NCBI RefSeq assembly: GCF_028372415.1
Contig: NC_092878.1
Coordinates: 66,853,830 to 66,917,829, forward strand
Direction of reading: 5' to 3'
Source of the DNA: Notamacropus eugenii
Taxonomy: Eukaryota > Chordata > Mammalia > Diprotodontia > Macropodidae
DNA length: 64,000 nucleotides
Below are positions 22,381 through 31,797 of the stretch, in pieces (within the stretch, counting starts at the first letter, position 1; each line of letters opens with the position of its first letter). The notes below the pieces were generated by a model. The model was not told the DNA's origin, searched no databases, and saw nothing but the letters and a program-made list of their open reading frames with translations. A program made the translations under genes and the position numbers.

Positions 22381-23301
22381 TTCAGTTTTCTTGGTGGTTT
22401 TTTGCTCCTCTCTGTGAGACTGATGTTATCTTTGATGATGGGGAGTCACAGAAACTGGTGGAAATGAAAACTGAAGATGGCAAAGTAGAAAAACATTCTC
22501 TCTGTTGAACCTGTTTTGGGAAGGGTAAACCTAGCCTTTAAGCCAACTGGAAAGAGGCTAGAACAGCAGGGAACTAGAACTGAATTTGTAGGCCAAAATG
22601 AAATCTTCAATGACGATGACTCATGAATTTGTAAACCTAGTGAAAGAATTGACTTTACCTAGAGAATTGACATAAACCAGAAGTTATGACTGAATTTATG
22701 CAGATTGAAAAGATCTATGAATCCTACGTTGGTGCCAATGACAGACTGAGGTGTTTTCTTAAAGTGACAATAGTAAGATGACTGTCAGACTTAGTATAAG
22801 TGTCTGAGTATTGTTCATCAGCTGCCAACAAATCCATTAAGATGGAGATGGGCATCAAGGACTATCTGCAAATAGAGTTTGAATATAATAAATCCAAGTA
22901 TCATTAAAGGATGTGATTATTGGAAAAGTTATTTTTTATTAGTGAGAATAAAAATTCAGCTGAATTACAGCTGATAAAGTGATCATGTGAATTGAAACTA
23001 GCACCATGACAGAAACAGACACTGAATTAAATCATGGATGGAGCACCAGTCACAGGTAATATGACCTGTATGTAGTGGGATATGACCTGACTCCAAGGAT
23101 GAGGGATGTGAACAAGAAATTCTCAGTACAATATTTATCGAACCTTGTACTCTTGGATGAGGAAGACAGAAGGTACTTAAGCATCAGGAGATCATCTTAT
23201 GGAGAAAAACTCCTGAGAAGCTGAGGAAGCCAAGAATGAACTTTGACCAGTACTTTGAGCCTCTGGTGCTGCAGGCGTCTGCTGAGCACAAAAAAATGTG
23301 A
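22381..23301 (+). pseudogene. VPS26A: Processed pseudogene of the retromer subunit VPS26A
   Basis: The parent protein is the arrestin-fold subunit of the retromer complex, which recycles cargo from endosomes. Translating the three frames in turn recovers it from end to end: SFLGGFF near the start (22384), VEMKTEDGKVEKHS (22459-22500), then RIEFVGQ-like, HEFVNLVKEL, YDFEFMQIEKIYESY and SIKMEMGIKDYLQIEFEYNK (22833-22892). Further on come NKKFSVQYL, NLVLLDEEDRRY and KLRKPRMNF, then QASAEHKKM followed by TGA at 23299-23301. The RKAPEKLRK-type C-terminus favours VPS26A over VPS26B. The start ATG is TTC, several in-frame stops and frameshifts exist, and about 60 bases are lost compared with 327 codons. 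No introns interrupt it, so it is a dead retrocopy. No matching target-site duplication was found. Confidence 0.92.
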
Positions 23302-23695
23302 AGGCAGGAGGAGAAAGGGGGTTTAGAAGGGGAGGCTCTCAGGGCTCCAGTGGTCAAAGCCTGCTCAGGACAAGGTCTAAGGCCCCTAGCCATGCCTCTC
23401 TCTGGCCACACTCACCTATTTTGTAACAACTAACCAGTCTCAAATGGTGTACATCCAGTTACAAATGAAGTGCTTTCTCTGAAACACTGGAACTGTCCCA
23501 AGCTGCTGTCTCTTTTTTTTTAAACTTCACACTTTGATTTGATCATATGCACTCAGATATGCATAAGCTTAAACTTAAAATTTCCATGTGTGTAGGCTAA
23601 AAAAATGAGGAAACTGAGGATTAGAGAGGTTAACCAAGATGAAATTTGCTCCATACTAATAACATTTTCAAATGCTAGACTAAAAAAAAAAAGAT
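23302..23695 (+). other. Possible 3' UTR of the VPS26A retrocopy
   Basis: Sequence continues after the pseudogene stop to an A-run (about 23681-23691) that could be the decayed A-tail of the retrocopy. A CORE-like AGGAAACTGAGGATTAGAGA lies near 23610. Whether this is VPS26A 3' UTR cannot be decided by eye. Confidence 0.35.
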
Positions 23696-24239
23696 AGGTT
23701 TTATTCCTTCTTTTATGAACTTATTGTAGTTTTCCATCATCAGTTAACAATATTTTGGTTCTTTCTAACTAATTCAGAAGCTATTTTGACCACCTACTTC
23801 ATTCTTTGGGCAGTGTGCTACTGTGTTGTGACATCTCACCAGAAGCACAAAGAATATTTTCTTTAAGATTGCTGCTGATGCCATCTTAAATTTTTTTCTC
23901 CAAATTTTCCCATTTTGAGCCAGTCCCAAGAAATGTAAGTGAACCAACTTATAACATGTGATAGTTTGTACTTGCATAATTTGCTTCTTTAAGCAGATAA
24001 TTAATTCCATCACTGAGTGGGAGTGGCGCTAGGAAGAGCAAAGAACAAGGAAGATAGAATTTCTTACATTTTTTCCTTAGGTACCACAGGTTCCAATTAT
24101 ATGGAACTAATTAGAATGAATATTTTAGAACTCTGTGATACTAACCTTTTATGTCTTGAAGAAATGCCAAGCTTCTCCTTTCTTTATTATGATTTTTATG
24201 CTTCTCTCAGTCCTCAAACTTCTTAACCACTCTGCAACA
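23696..24239. other. Unassigned sequence
   Basis: No gene or repeat recognised. Confidence 0.35.
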
Positions 24240-24930
24240 TGTAGACTACCTCTTTCTCTTGGGTAGTCTCTCCACCCTCAGTTTTTATGAAACTGCTCTG
24301 TCTTAGTTCTCTTATCCTTCTGACCCCTTATGAATCTCATTTCCTGGATCTCCATCCATTTATTCTTCATCCATCAATCCATAGGATTCTGTCCTAGACC
24401 CTCTTTTTTTTCTTCTGTGGTTTCTCATTTGATTATCTTATCAGCTCTAGTGGGTTCAAGTATCTTCTCTATGCAAACAATTAATCTTTCTCTCTATCTC
24501 TCTATCATGTATCTACATATATAATGTATACATACATGCATATACACATACATGTATATGTATGCACAATGCATACACACATGAGTGCTTATGTAATATA
24601 TTGCATGTATGTGTATGTAAAGTCCCTTTTCTGAGCTCCAGACTTCTACCCCTACATTATCAACTGCATTTTGGATATCTTCAGCTGGATATCTTATAAA
24701 TATTTAAAGCTCAACATGTCCAAAATACAACTCATCATCTTTCCCCTCAAATCCTCCTCTCTTCTGAATTTCATGATAGCTATCAAGCGTACCAGTGCAT
24801 TTCCAAGCACTTGGATCTACAACCTCTGCTTTATCCTCAACTCTTAAGTCTCATTCATTTTACATATCCAAACTATCTCCAAATTATGCTTGTTTTACCT
24901 CCACCAAAGCTCTTTTATACATTATCTTCA
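24240..24930 (+). mobile_element. L2 LINE, ORF2 fragment split by a microsatellite
   Basis: Sense L2: TGATTATCTTATCAGCTCTA, then TATGCAAACAAT (24470-24481), which reads YANN where the reverse transcriptase has YADD. After the AT/CA tract at 24484-24618 come AGCTCAACATGTCCAAAATA, CTCATCATCTTTCCCCTCAA and CATTTTACATATCCAAACTA, the usual L2 blocks downstream of the active site. Confidence 0.8.
24484..24618. repeat. TCTA/TATG/CATA microsatellite
   Basis: Short TCTC/TATC units followed by CATACATGCATATACACA-type alternating sequence, lying inside an L2 copy just after its active-site codons. Confidence 0.8.
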
Positions 24931-24934
24931 GTCA

Positions 24935-25040
24935 GCCAATCAGTATTTTTAAGCACCTGTATGTTAAGCCCTGGAGATACAAATATAAATAATGAAACAA
25001 TTTCTGCTTGTAAGAAGTTTACATTCTAATAGGTAAGGCA
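24935..25040 (+). repeat. Old interspersed repeat of the TATTAAGCACCTACTATG type
   Basis: CAGTATTTTTAAGCACCTGT, GCCCTGGAGATACAAATATA and AAGTTTACATTCTAATAGG match a core shared with copies near 26.0, 46.9, 47.9, 51.0 and 62.9 kb. I do not assign a family name. Confidence 0.65.
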
Positions 25041-25086
25041 AGTAAAATAAAAAAACATATATTGCATAAATATAAAATGAATAAAT

Positions 25087-25177
25087 ACAAACACACACAT
25101 ATATATATGTGTGTGTGTGTGTGTGTTTATGTGTGTATATACACACAGATATACATACCTATACACACATACATACT
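25087..25177. repeat. Palindromic CA/TA/TG microsatellite
   Basis: ACACACACATATATATATGT passes into (GT)n and then back to TATATACACACAGATATA, so the two CA arms flank a TG arm and could pair as a hairpin. Confidence 0.85.
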
Positions 25178-25741
25178 GATTCACTGCTGGATGCTCCAGG
25201 TTAAAGTTTGGTTTAGTGATTCCCATTTTCTTTCTCTTTACTCATACTATCCACTCCTTCATAAGAAAGAAAAAGTTAAGTCATAGATAAGGATCACAAA
25301 TCATCTCAGTTCTGGTTCCAGGAATGAGATGAAGGGTTTTTGTTGATTGATTTGAGATTCATTTGATTATGCAACGGCTTCCTCTCAAATTCTGTTAAAA
25401 GTCTACTAGGTTCATTCACAGCTGAAGAAATAAACCCCATTGCTAGGGAACAATGTTCCCTTTGCTTACTGTGCTCCATCAGTTACAATATTCTCTATTC
25501 TAGCTATCAGGTCCAATTTCAATAAACTCAGAAATATCTGAAGATATAGGAAAGCAGGTAGATTGCTATTTGATTTCATGAAGTGCCTTTTAAATTCTGG
25601 GTATATTCTAGGTTTTTAAAAATAATGTGTGTGGGTTTTATGAGACCATTTTCCTGTTTTTAGAAGATGAATAAAAATGTTATATAAACCAAAAATTTCT
25701 AGATATTTACAGCTAGGCTTGTTTGAGTTTCTCTGATACAG
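25178..25741. other. Unassigned sequence
   Basis: No gene or repeat recognised. Confidence 0.35.
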
Positions 25742-25880
25742 GATTCTTAAAAAAAGTTAAATTTTATTTTCAAATGAATATCCACTTATTCTTCCTCCTT
25801 CTTTCCTCTCTTTAATTGAGAAAACAAAGAAAACAAAATCCCTTGTCAGAAACATGTATAGTGTGCAGGATCTTTTTTCA
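25742..25880 (-). mobile_element. L1-type 3' end, antisense
   Basis: TTTTATTTTCAAATGAATAT, TTTAATTGAGAAAACAAAGA and AAATCCCTTGTCAGAAACAT match, in the same order, the antisense fragment at 34800-34947 and the reverse complement of the plus-strand 3' UTR type at 26441-26608. Confidence 0.6.
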
Positions 25881-25994
25881 ATGGAGACATCACTAAAATG
25901 TGAAGGAAAATTGATTTCTGTGATGTTGATGTGTTATGTTTTCATGTAGTATGTACAAAAAGCAGAAACATAAATGCAAGAGATACTTACCATG

Positions 25995-26115
25995 TTAGTT
26001 TAGTCAAAAACATTTATTAAGTGGACCTAATATGTTCAAGGCACAGTGCTAAGTGCTGAGCATGTTAAAAAAAAAGTAAATAGTCCTTGTTCTTAAAGAA
26101 CTTAGAGTCTCCTGG
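25995..26115 (+). repeat. Old interspersed repeat of the TATTAAGCACCTACTATG type
   Basis: AACATTTATTAAGTGGACCT, GGCACAGTGCTAAGTGCTGA and AGAACTTAGAGTCTCCTGGG form the same core as at 24935. Confidence 0.7.
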
Positions 26116-26316
26116 GGGTGAAATTTTGTGGATTTTTTTTTTTATCTATATGTCTTTTTTTTAAGCTTTGTGTTTTATCTTTGTTTCTTTGGTTGTAAAT
26201 ATCTCTGAGATATCTCATGGAGGGCAAATGCAGGTCAAAATATATAAACAAAGTTGACTTAAAAGCAAGAGTCATGCAAAAAAAATTGCATTCAGGAAAT
26301 TTATGATAAAAGAAAA

Positions 26317-26440
26317 AGCTGGTCATTTAACAAATGAGAGATAATGAACAGACCAAGTTCTACATTGGTACCCAGGAAATACAAAACATGCTTAATACAC
26401 ACAAAATAACCATAGGTGAAGACCTCCAATGCATTGGATA
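26317..26440 (+). repeat. Unnamed short repeat, copy 1
   Basis: ACATTGGTACCCAGGAAATA and GAAGACCTCCAATGCATTGG align with CACTGGTACCCAAGGAATGT and GAAGGCCTCCAATGCATTGG in the copy at 30958-31080, and intervening bases also correspond. The family is not recognised. Confidence 0.6.
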
Positions 26441-26608
26441 ATCTCATGAACAATTCTGAGTACTTTTATAACTCATGAAGAGTGAAAGGAGTAGAACCAA
26501 GAGAGTAATTTATATGATAACAACAGTAAAACAGAAGCAAATGACTTTGAAAGTTGTAAGAAATGTTATCAACATAATGATCATTCATGATTCCAGAGGA
26601 CCAACTAT
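26441..26608 (+). mobile_element. L1 3' UTR fragment, split by the HAL1-like element
   Basis: TGAAGAGTGAAAGGAGTAGA, AATGATCATTCATGATTCCA and GAGGACCAACTATAAAACAT match a marsupial L1 3' UTR. It resumes after the HAL1-like insertion near 30110 with TAGGGTGCAGAATTTTG. This makes it the older host of the insertion. Confidence 0.7.
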
Positions 26609-27249
26609 AAAACATGCTATTGGGGGGGGGGCAGAGCCAAGATGGCAGAGTAGAAAGACGCACATACTCTTGCGCTTCCCCCACAGCCTTCAAAATACCT
26701 GTACAAAATGACTCAACAAAGTCTAGAGCAACAGAAGCCATAGAACAATAGAGCAAAAGAGGTTTCCAGCTGAAGGTAACCTGGAAGGGTGACAGGAAAG
26801 GTCAATCTCATGGGACACTGAGCAGTGTGGAGCTCAGCCCTGGCCACACAGTGTAGGGAAGAACAGGCCTCCAGGGCAGAATCCCCTGCAGGGAGAGTCC
26901 CATATACCTCAACTCACAAGTGACAAAGAAAACTCCAAAGGTCAGTGTGGGAGGACTTTCCTAGCTAGGGAAAGGGTTCCTCCAGCAATAGTGCCAGGCA
27001 ATGGCAGAGGCATGGCAGCAGACTGCAGGCAGCTATGGTGGCCAGAAAACAACCTGGATCCATTGTCCAGGCAGCTCAGCTTAAAGCCTCTGGCAGTAGG
27101 GAGCAGCTGATCTAAATGGCCTGACTGACCATAGAAGGTTACTTTCTTGGTGAACAGGTGTCTCCTCCCATCCTTTCAGATGGGGAAGAACAAGGTTTAC
27201 TGTCACATGAAGTTAAGACCCCTGCCTCCAGGGCCTCTAAAGTGAACTT

Positions 27250-28129
27250 AAATTGGGCTCAGGCAATGGAAGAGCTTGAAAAGTGAGTTAGCAGCTTGCT
27301 AAAGGAGAACCCAAAAAATGCTGAGGAAAATAACACCTTTAAAAAAGAGACTAACTCATTGGAAAAAGGAGTCTGAAAAGCCAATGAGGAGAAGGAGGCA
27401 TTAGAAAGCAGAATTGGCCAAATGGAGGAGAAGGTCAAAAGCTCATTGAACAAAACAGTTCTCTGAAAAAGTGAATTAAGTTCAGCGAAATGAATGACTA
27501 TGAGATAAATCAAGCAGTTAAAAAAGCAAAACCAAAAGTTTGAAAAAAAAATAGAAGATAATATGAAACATCTCATTGGAAAAGCAAATGACCTGGAAAA
27601 TAGATCCTGGAGAGACAATTTAAAAATTATGGGACTATCTGAAAGTCATGATCAAAAAAAGAGCCTAGACATTATCTTCTGTGAAATGATCAAGGAAAAC
27701 TGTCCTGATATTCTAGAACCAGAGAGCAAAATAAATATTGAAAGAATCCACCAATCACCTCCTGGAAAAGACCTAAAGAGAGAAACTCCCAGGAATATTA
27801 TGGCCAAATTTCAGAGTTCCCAGATTAAGGAGAAAATACTACAAGCAGCTAGAAAGAAACAATTTGAGTACTATGGAAATATAATCAGGATAACACAGGA
27901 TCTGGCAGCTTCAACATTAAGGGATCGAAGAACTTGGAATAGGATATTCAAGAAGTCAAAAGAACTGGGATTAAAACCAAGAATCACCTACCCAGCAAAA
28001 CTGAGTATAATACTTCAAGGGAATCAATGGTCCTTCAATGATATAGAGGACTTTCAATCATTCATGATGAAAAGACCAGACTTGAAGAGAAAATTTGACT
28101 TTCAAACACAAGAATCAATGGAAACATGA
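27250..28129 (+). pseudogene. L1/HAL1 ORF1 protein, decayed
   Basis: ORF1p is the RNA-binding, trimeric coiled-coil protein of L1 elements. The N-terminal part (27250-27560) is a charged coiled-coil (EELEK, LESRIGQMEEKVKSS) broken by several stops. From 27563 to the stop at 28127-28129 the frame is open for 188 codons. It covers the RRM-like domain (LKIMGLSESHDQKKSLDIIF, then a CPDILE segment and an RIHQSPPGKD segment) and the C-terminal domain with the conserved ITQDLAASTLRDRR. No ORF2 follows. Expression of a full protein is unlikely because of the upstream stops. Confidence 0.88.
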
Positions 28130-28252
28130 AAAGGTCAATAGCAAAGAGAAATCATAAAAGATTTTCTAAAGCTGAACTGTTTACTTTCTACATGGAAAAA
28201 AATATTTATAACTCTTGAGACTCTTCTCAGTATTTGGGAAGGTCAAGGGATT

Positions 28253-28287
28253 GTATACACACACACACACATACACACACACACAGG
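28253..28287. repeat. CA microsatellite inside the HAL1-like 3' UTR
   Basis: A (CA)n run with one TA interruption, beginning 124 bases after the ORF1 stop. The minus-strand HAL1-like copy has its CA/TA tract at the matching place. Confidence 0.9.
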
Positions 28288-28816
28288 CAGACAGAGAGTA
28301 CAGGCTGTGTTGAATCAGAAGAGATGATATCCACAAAAAAAAATAAAAATTAAGGGATGAGGGAGGAAAATACTGGGAGGAGAAAGGGAGAAATGGAAAG
28401 GGGCAGGCTAGAACTCATAAAAGAGATAAAGAAAAATCTTGTTAAATGGAGGAGAAAAGGGAGAAGGGGAGAGGGGAAAAGTGAAGCTACTCTCTCCACA
28501 TATGGCTTAAGGAAGGAATAACATGTTCACTAAATTTGGTATGAAAATCTATCTTATACTACAGGAAAGTAGGGGAGGAGGCAACAACTGGGTTGAGGGG
28601 AATGATAGAAGGGATGGCAAATGGGAGAAAGGAGTAACTAGAAATAAGTACTTTTGGGAAGGAACAAGGTCAAATGAGGGAATAAAAAAATAAGGAAGGA
28701 TAGAGTAGGATAGAGAGCAATATAGTTAGTTATACACAACATGATTTTTATGGAAGTGTTTTGCAAAACAACACATATTTACTCTGTATTGAATTGCTTG
28801 CCTTCTCAGTAGGAAT

Positions 28817-28840
28817 GGGTAGGGAGGGAGGGAGGGAGGG
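28817..28840 (+). other. G-quadruplex-capable tract
   Basis: Six GGG triplets separated by one or two bases (GGGT AGGG AGGG and onward) in the polypurine 3' UTR of the HAL1-like element. G-rich polypurine tracts are a known feature of L1 3' UTRs; folding is inferred from the pattern. Confidence 0.75.
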
Positions 28841-29109
28841 AGAGAAGTTGAAATTCAAAGTATTAGAAATGAATCTTGAGAATTATTATTGCATATACCT
28901 GGGAAATAAGAAACACAGGTATAGAAATTCATCTTAGCCTACAAGAAAAGAGAGAAGATGGGGGCAAAGGAAGGGTGGGGTGTGATAGAAGGGAGGGCTC
29001 ATTGAGGGAAGGGGTAATCAGAATGCAAGGTATTAGGAGGTGGGGGGAGGGGAGAGATGGGGAGAAAAATTGGACATGTTACAAAGTGATGTAAAAGCAA
29101 TTAGTATTA

Positions 29110-30096
29110 AAACAATTGACTGACTGAATTAATTACTGAGACTAAATCAGAGACATCTTTAGTTTGTGTAAAAGAATTTTAGTCTAAGTTTCCTAGAGGC
29201 ATGTAACTTTGGGTGAAATTTGGCATTGATGGAAAAGTTAAGGTTTCAATGTAAATTTAATTTTATGATTGTTATTTAAGCAGGAACTAGAACATGTGTA
29301 GAAAGGCATGTAAGCCACTTAAGACTTACCTCAAAAGATGTTCCTTAGCCAATGTGAAATTATAGTCATATCTGAAACCTGGTTATTGGAACTTGCTATT
29401 TTAAGATGCTATAGGACTATTAACTGACTATTCTTCTGACTCTAATTGCAGGTATGGATAGCAAGAAAGGCGGTCTGAGCCTCCAATCCATTATACCAGT
29501 AAGCCTGTGAAATGCTGGTATGAACTGCAAAAGGTTATCTCATGGGAAGTGTGGGGGAGTGGCTGTTCACCCTGAGCTGAGGTAGGATTCTCCTGACTCA
29601 CTTTCCCCACTGACACCTGGAAGACTTTAAGCTTCACTGAATGCAAGTTGACAGTCTACTCCTGCCTGGAACTGACATGAAGTTGAGGAGATATTGTTTC
29701 CCTGCAACATCCCTACTCTTAATGGCAATTTCCTATAGTCAAATGGTTTGTAAGCTTAATACCAGATCTATTGAATTATAGATTGTTGGTAGGAGAACAC
29801 CTGAGGTTAAGTCTAAAATTAAGCTATTAGGCTTGGGACTTGAGACCAACAACAATAAGTTAGAGTCCTTTAATTCTTAGTAATAGTGTGGAGACAATTA
29901 GGTCAAGGTCTTATGAAGTTAGCACACATGGTTATTATTTGTGTCTCAGTTGGTTATTGTTAAAAAAAAATCATTTGTGGTCTATATTATAAATGCTTTA
30001 AAATAAGTATCACCTGACCAAAAGTTGGAATTATTTTATGTGATATGAACTGTGTTAAAAATGACAAATAAAAAAATAAAAGGAAAAAAAGAAAAA
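29110..30096 (+). other. Extra 3' segment of the HAL1-like insertion, candidate transduced sequence
   Basis: About 985 bases lie inside the target-site duplications but downstream of the G-rich HAL1 3' UTR. The minus-strand element ends soon after the matching GGGGAGAAAA-TTGGA segment and has nothing like it. It contains no recognised repeat and ends in its own AATAAA and A-tail. A 3' transduction or a different HAL1 subfamily 3' end are both possible. Confidence 0.5.
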
Positions 30097-30139
30097 AAAA
30101 CATGCTATTACATAGATATAACAGATTTAGGGTGCAGAA

Positions 30140-30222
30140 TTTTGAGTGAGATGAGGGCTGTGCAAGGTCACCAGCCTCACTTCCCCTCCAGAGCCATCTG
30201 AATGCAGTGGCCAGATATTCTG
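30140..30222 (-). mobile_element. WSINE1-like tail fragment
   Basis: Antisense tail only: GAGTGAGATGAGGGCTGTGC, AGGTCACCAGCCTCACTTCC and CAGAGCCATCTGAATGCAGT. The head and the far 3' end are missing. Confidence 0.75.
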
Positions 30223-30274
30223 TCAAATGTGACATGTATATTCAGACGAGGTCACCATATTATTTCTTGTTGTT

Positions 30275-30506
30275 TAGTTACTTCAGCTGCATCTTGCTCT
30301 TTATTACCCCATTTGAGGTTTTCTTGCCAAAGGTACTCAAGTGGTTTTCCATTTCCTTTTCTAACTCATTTTATGGATGAGAAACTGAGGCAGATTAAGT
30401 AATTTGCTCAGGATCACACAGCCTAGTAAATGTCTGAGACCAGATTTGAACTCCAGTCTTCCTGACTTCAGGTCTGACTTTCTGTCCACTGTGACACGTA
30501 GCTGCT
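30275..30506 (-). mobile_element. Marsupial CORE-SINE (MIR_Mars/MAR1-like)
   Basis: Antisense: GAGGTTTTCTTGCCAAAGGT, GATGAGAAACTGAGGCAGAT, TTTGAACTCCAGTCTTCCTG and the head remnant ACTGTGACACGTAGCTGC. Confidence 0.8.
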
Positions 30507-30611
30507 TTTACCATGTAACTTTGTTATAAAAGACCTCTCAGGAAATGGAGTAATCTATGAATGTATGTGATATAAAAACAAAGCACATCAACAACACAAC
30601 AAAAAAAGTTT

Positions 30612-30815
30612 TCAAATTGTCTTCCAAACTTTATCTCATTTGATTCTCAAAATAACTCTGGGAGATAGGTGCTGATATTATTCTCATTTTATAACTGAAG
30701 AAATAGAGACATTAAATGACTTACCCATGTTCACATAGCTAATAAGTGTTGGAGGCAGGGTTCAGACCCAAATCTCTCCACTATCCAGAGCCAACACGCT
30801 TTTCAATGCTTCATA
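30612..30815 (-). mobile_element. MIR-type SINE
   Basis: Antisense MIR with 3' part TTTATCTCATTTGATTCTCA, CORE AAATGACTTACCCATGTTC and head-proximal TTCAGACCCAAATCTC. Confidence 0.8.
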
Positions 30816-31165
30816 TTTTATAATACTTTAGTTTCACTAAATCCTCCACCTACCTAATCCCATTTGAGCCCCTCCCCCACCCCCAACAACTTTGGGAGGT
30901 AGATTCTACAGATATTATAATTTCCATTTACAGATAAGGAAATTAAGACTTAAGGAACCTGCTCATTTTAGCAAATGAGGGAAAACAGACCATCAGAATT
31001 CTGCACTGGTACCCAAGGAATGTAAAAACTTGCCAACCCACAAAAAATAATGATCAGAGAAGGCCTCCAATGCATTGGGTTGACTTGCCCATGCTGATGT
31101 CAAACACAGAAGTCAAACCCAGGACTTTTTGACTCCAAATTTAGCATTCTTCTCATCTATTGTTT
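30816..31165 (-). mobile_element. MIR-type SINE interrupted by a short repeat
   Basis: Antisense MIR: TTTGGGAGGTAGATTCTACA and ATAAGGAAATTAAGACTTAA on the left, resuming at GACTTGCCCATGCTGATGTC (31082) and CAGGACTTTTTGACTCC. The insert at 30958-31080 is the unnamed repeat. Confidence 0.65.
30958..31080 (+). repeat. Unnamed short repeat, copy 2
   Basis: About 123 bases aligned with 26317-26440. Here it splits a MIR, which suggests a mobile unit. No terminal repeats were recognised. Confidence 0.6.
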
Positions 31166-31343
31166 CCCAGTTAGTCCTTTCCTGCCTGACCAAAGATAAG
31201 AGCAAATAATCTATTTTAATAAAAAGTTCTCAAGATGATAACTGTAGAGAGAGAAGGGACTTTGGAGTTCATCTAATACAGAACCTGCTGCAGCTTCCCC
31301 ACTCCTGATCTGGTACAACCTCCTTAGAGGCCATATTGGGACA

Positions 31344-31602
31344 GTCTGGGGCAACTAGGTGGCAACTGAGATAGAGTGCCAGCCCTAGAATCAAAAAGTC
31401 TCTTCTTGAGTTCAGATCTGTCCTCAGACACTTAATAGCTATTGTGCCCCTGGGCAAATCTCTTAACCCAGTTTGCCTCAGTTTGCTCATGTGTAAAATG
31501 AACTGGAGAAGAAAATGGCAAACCACCCCAGTATCTTTGCAAGAAAACCCCAAATGACATCACAAAGAGTTGGACATGACTGAAAAATAACTGAACAGCA
31601 AA
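31344..31602 (+). mobile_element. Marsupial CORE-SINE (MIR_Mars/MAR1-like)
   Basis: Sense: GGGGCAACTAGGTGGC, GAGTTCAGATCTGTCCTCAG, CCCCTGGGCAAATCTCTTAA, CAGTTTGCTCATGTGTAAAA and the tail CAAAGAGTTGGACATGACTG ending ACTGAACAGC. Nearly complete. Confidence 0.85.
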
Positions 31603-31604
31603 GG

Positions 31605-31745
31605 GGCAAACAACTACTGTGTTGATGAAGAAGCTGAGATCTGGAAAGATTAAGTGATTTGTCCATGGTCACACAAGTATAAAATGTCAGAATTGGAATG
31701 GGATTTCAAGTCTTCTGACTCCAAACCCAAAACGCTTCCTATGAT
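31605..31745 (-). mobile_element. MIR-type SINE fragment
   Basis: GATGAAGAAGCTGAGATCTG, TGTCCATGGTCACACAAG and AAGTCTTCTGACTCC match the antisense CORE. Confidence 0.65.
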
Positions 31746-31797
31746 AACATATTGTCTCTCCAGGGTTTAAGAAACTCTATTAGTCTATCTTCCTCCA

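Larger units (their letters stand above)
26622..30096 (+). mobile_element. Full-length HAL1-like (half-L1) retrotransposon with target-site duplications
   Basis: It starts in a G-run followed by AGCCAAGATGGCAGAGTAGA, the L1/HAL1 5' end also seen in reverse at 38.0 kb. It contains an ORF1 remnant (27250-28129) but no reverse transcriptase, then a long 3' region. It ends in an AATAAA-containing A-rich tail (about 30064-30096). The 13-bp duplication AAAACATGCTATT at 26609-26621 and 30097-30109 is perfect and begins with AAAA, as expected for cutting by the L1 endonuclease. Such elements rely on L1 enzymes supplied in trans. The HAL1-type part appears to end near 29110; the last kilobase has no counterpart in the second copy. 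Confidence 0.85.

Noticed and set aside
22138-22467. 109-codon plus-strand open frame
   Set aside because: It joins the L2 tail to the start of the VPS26A pseudogene, partly in the wrong frame.
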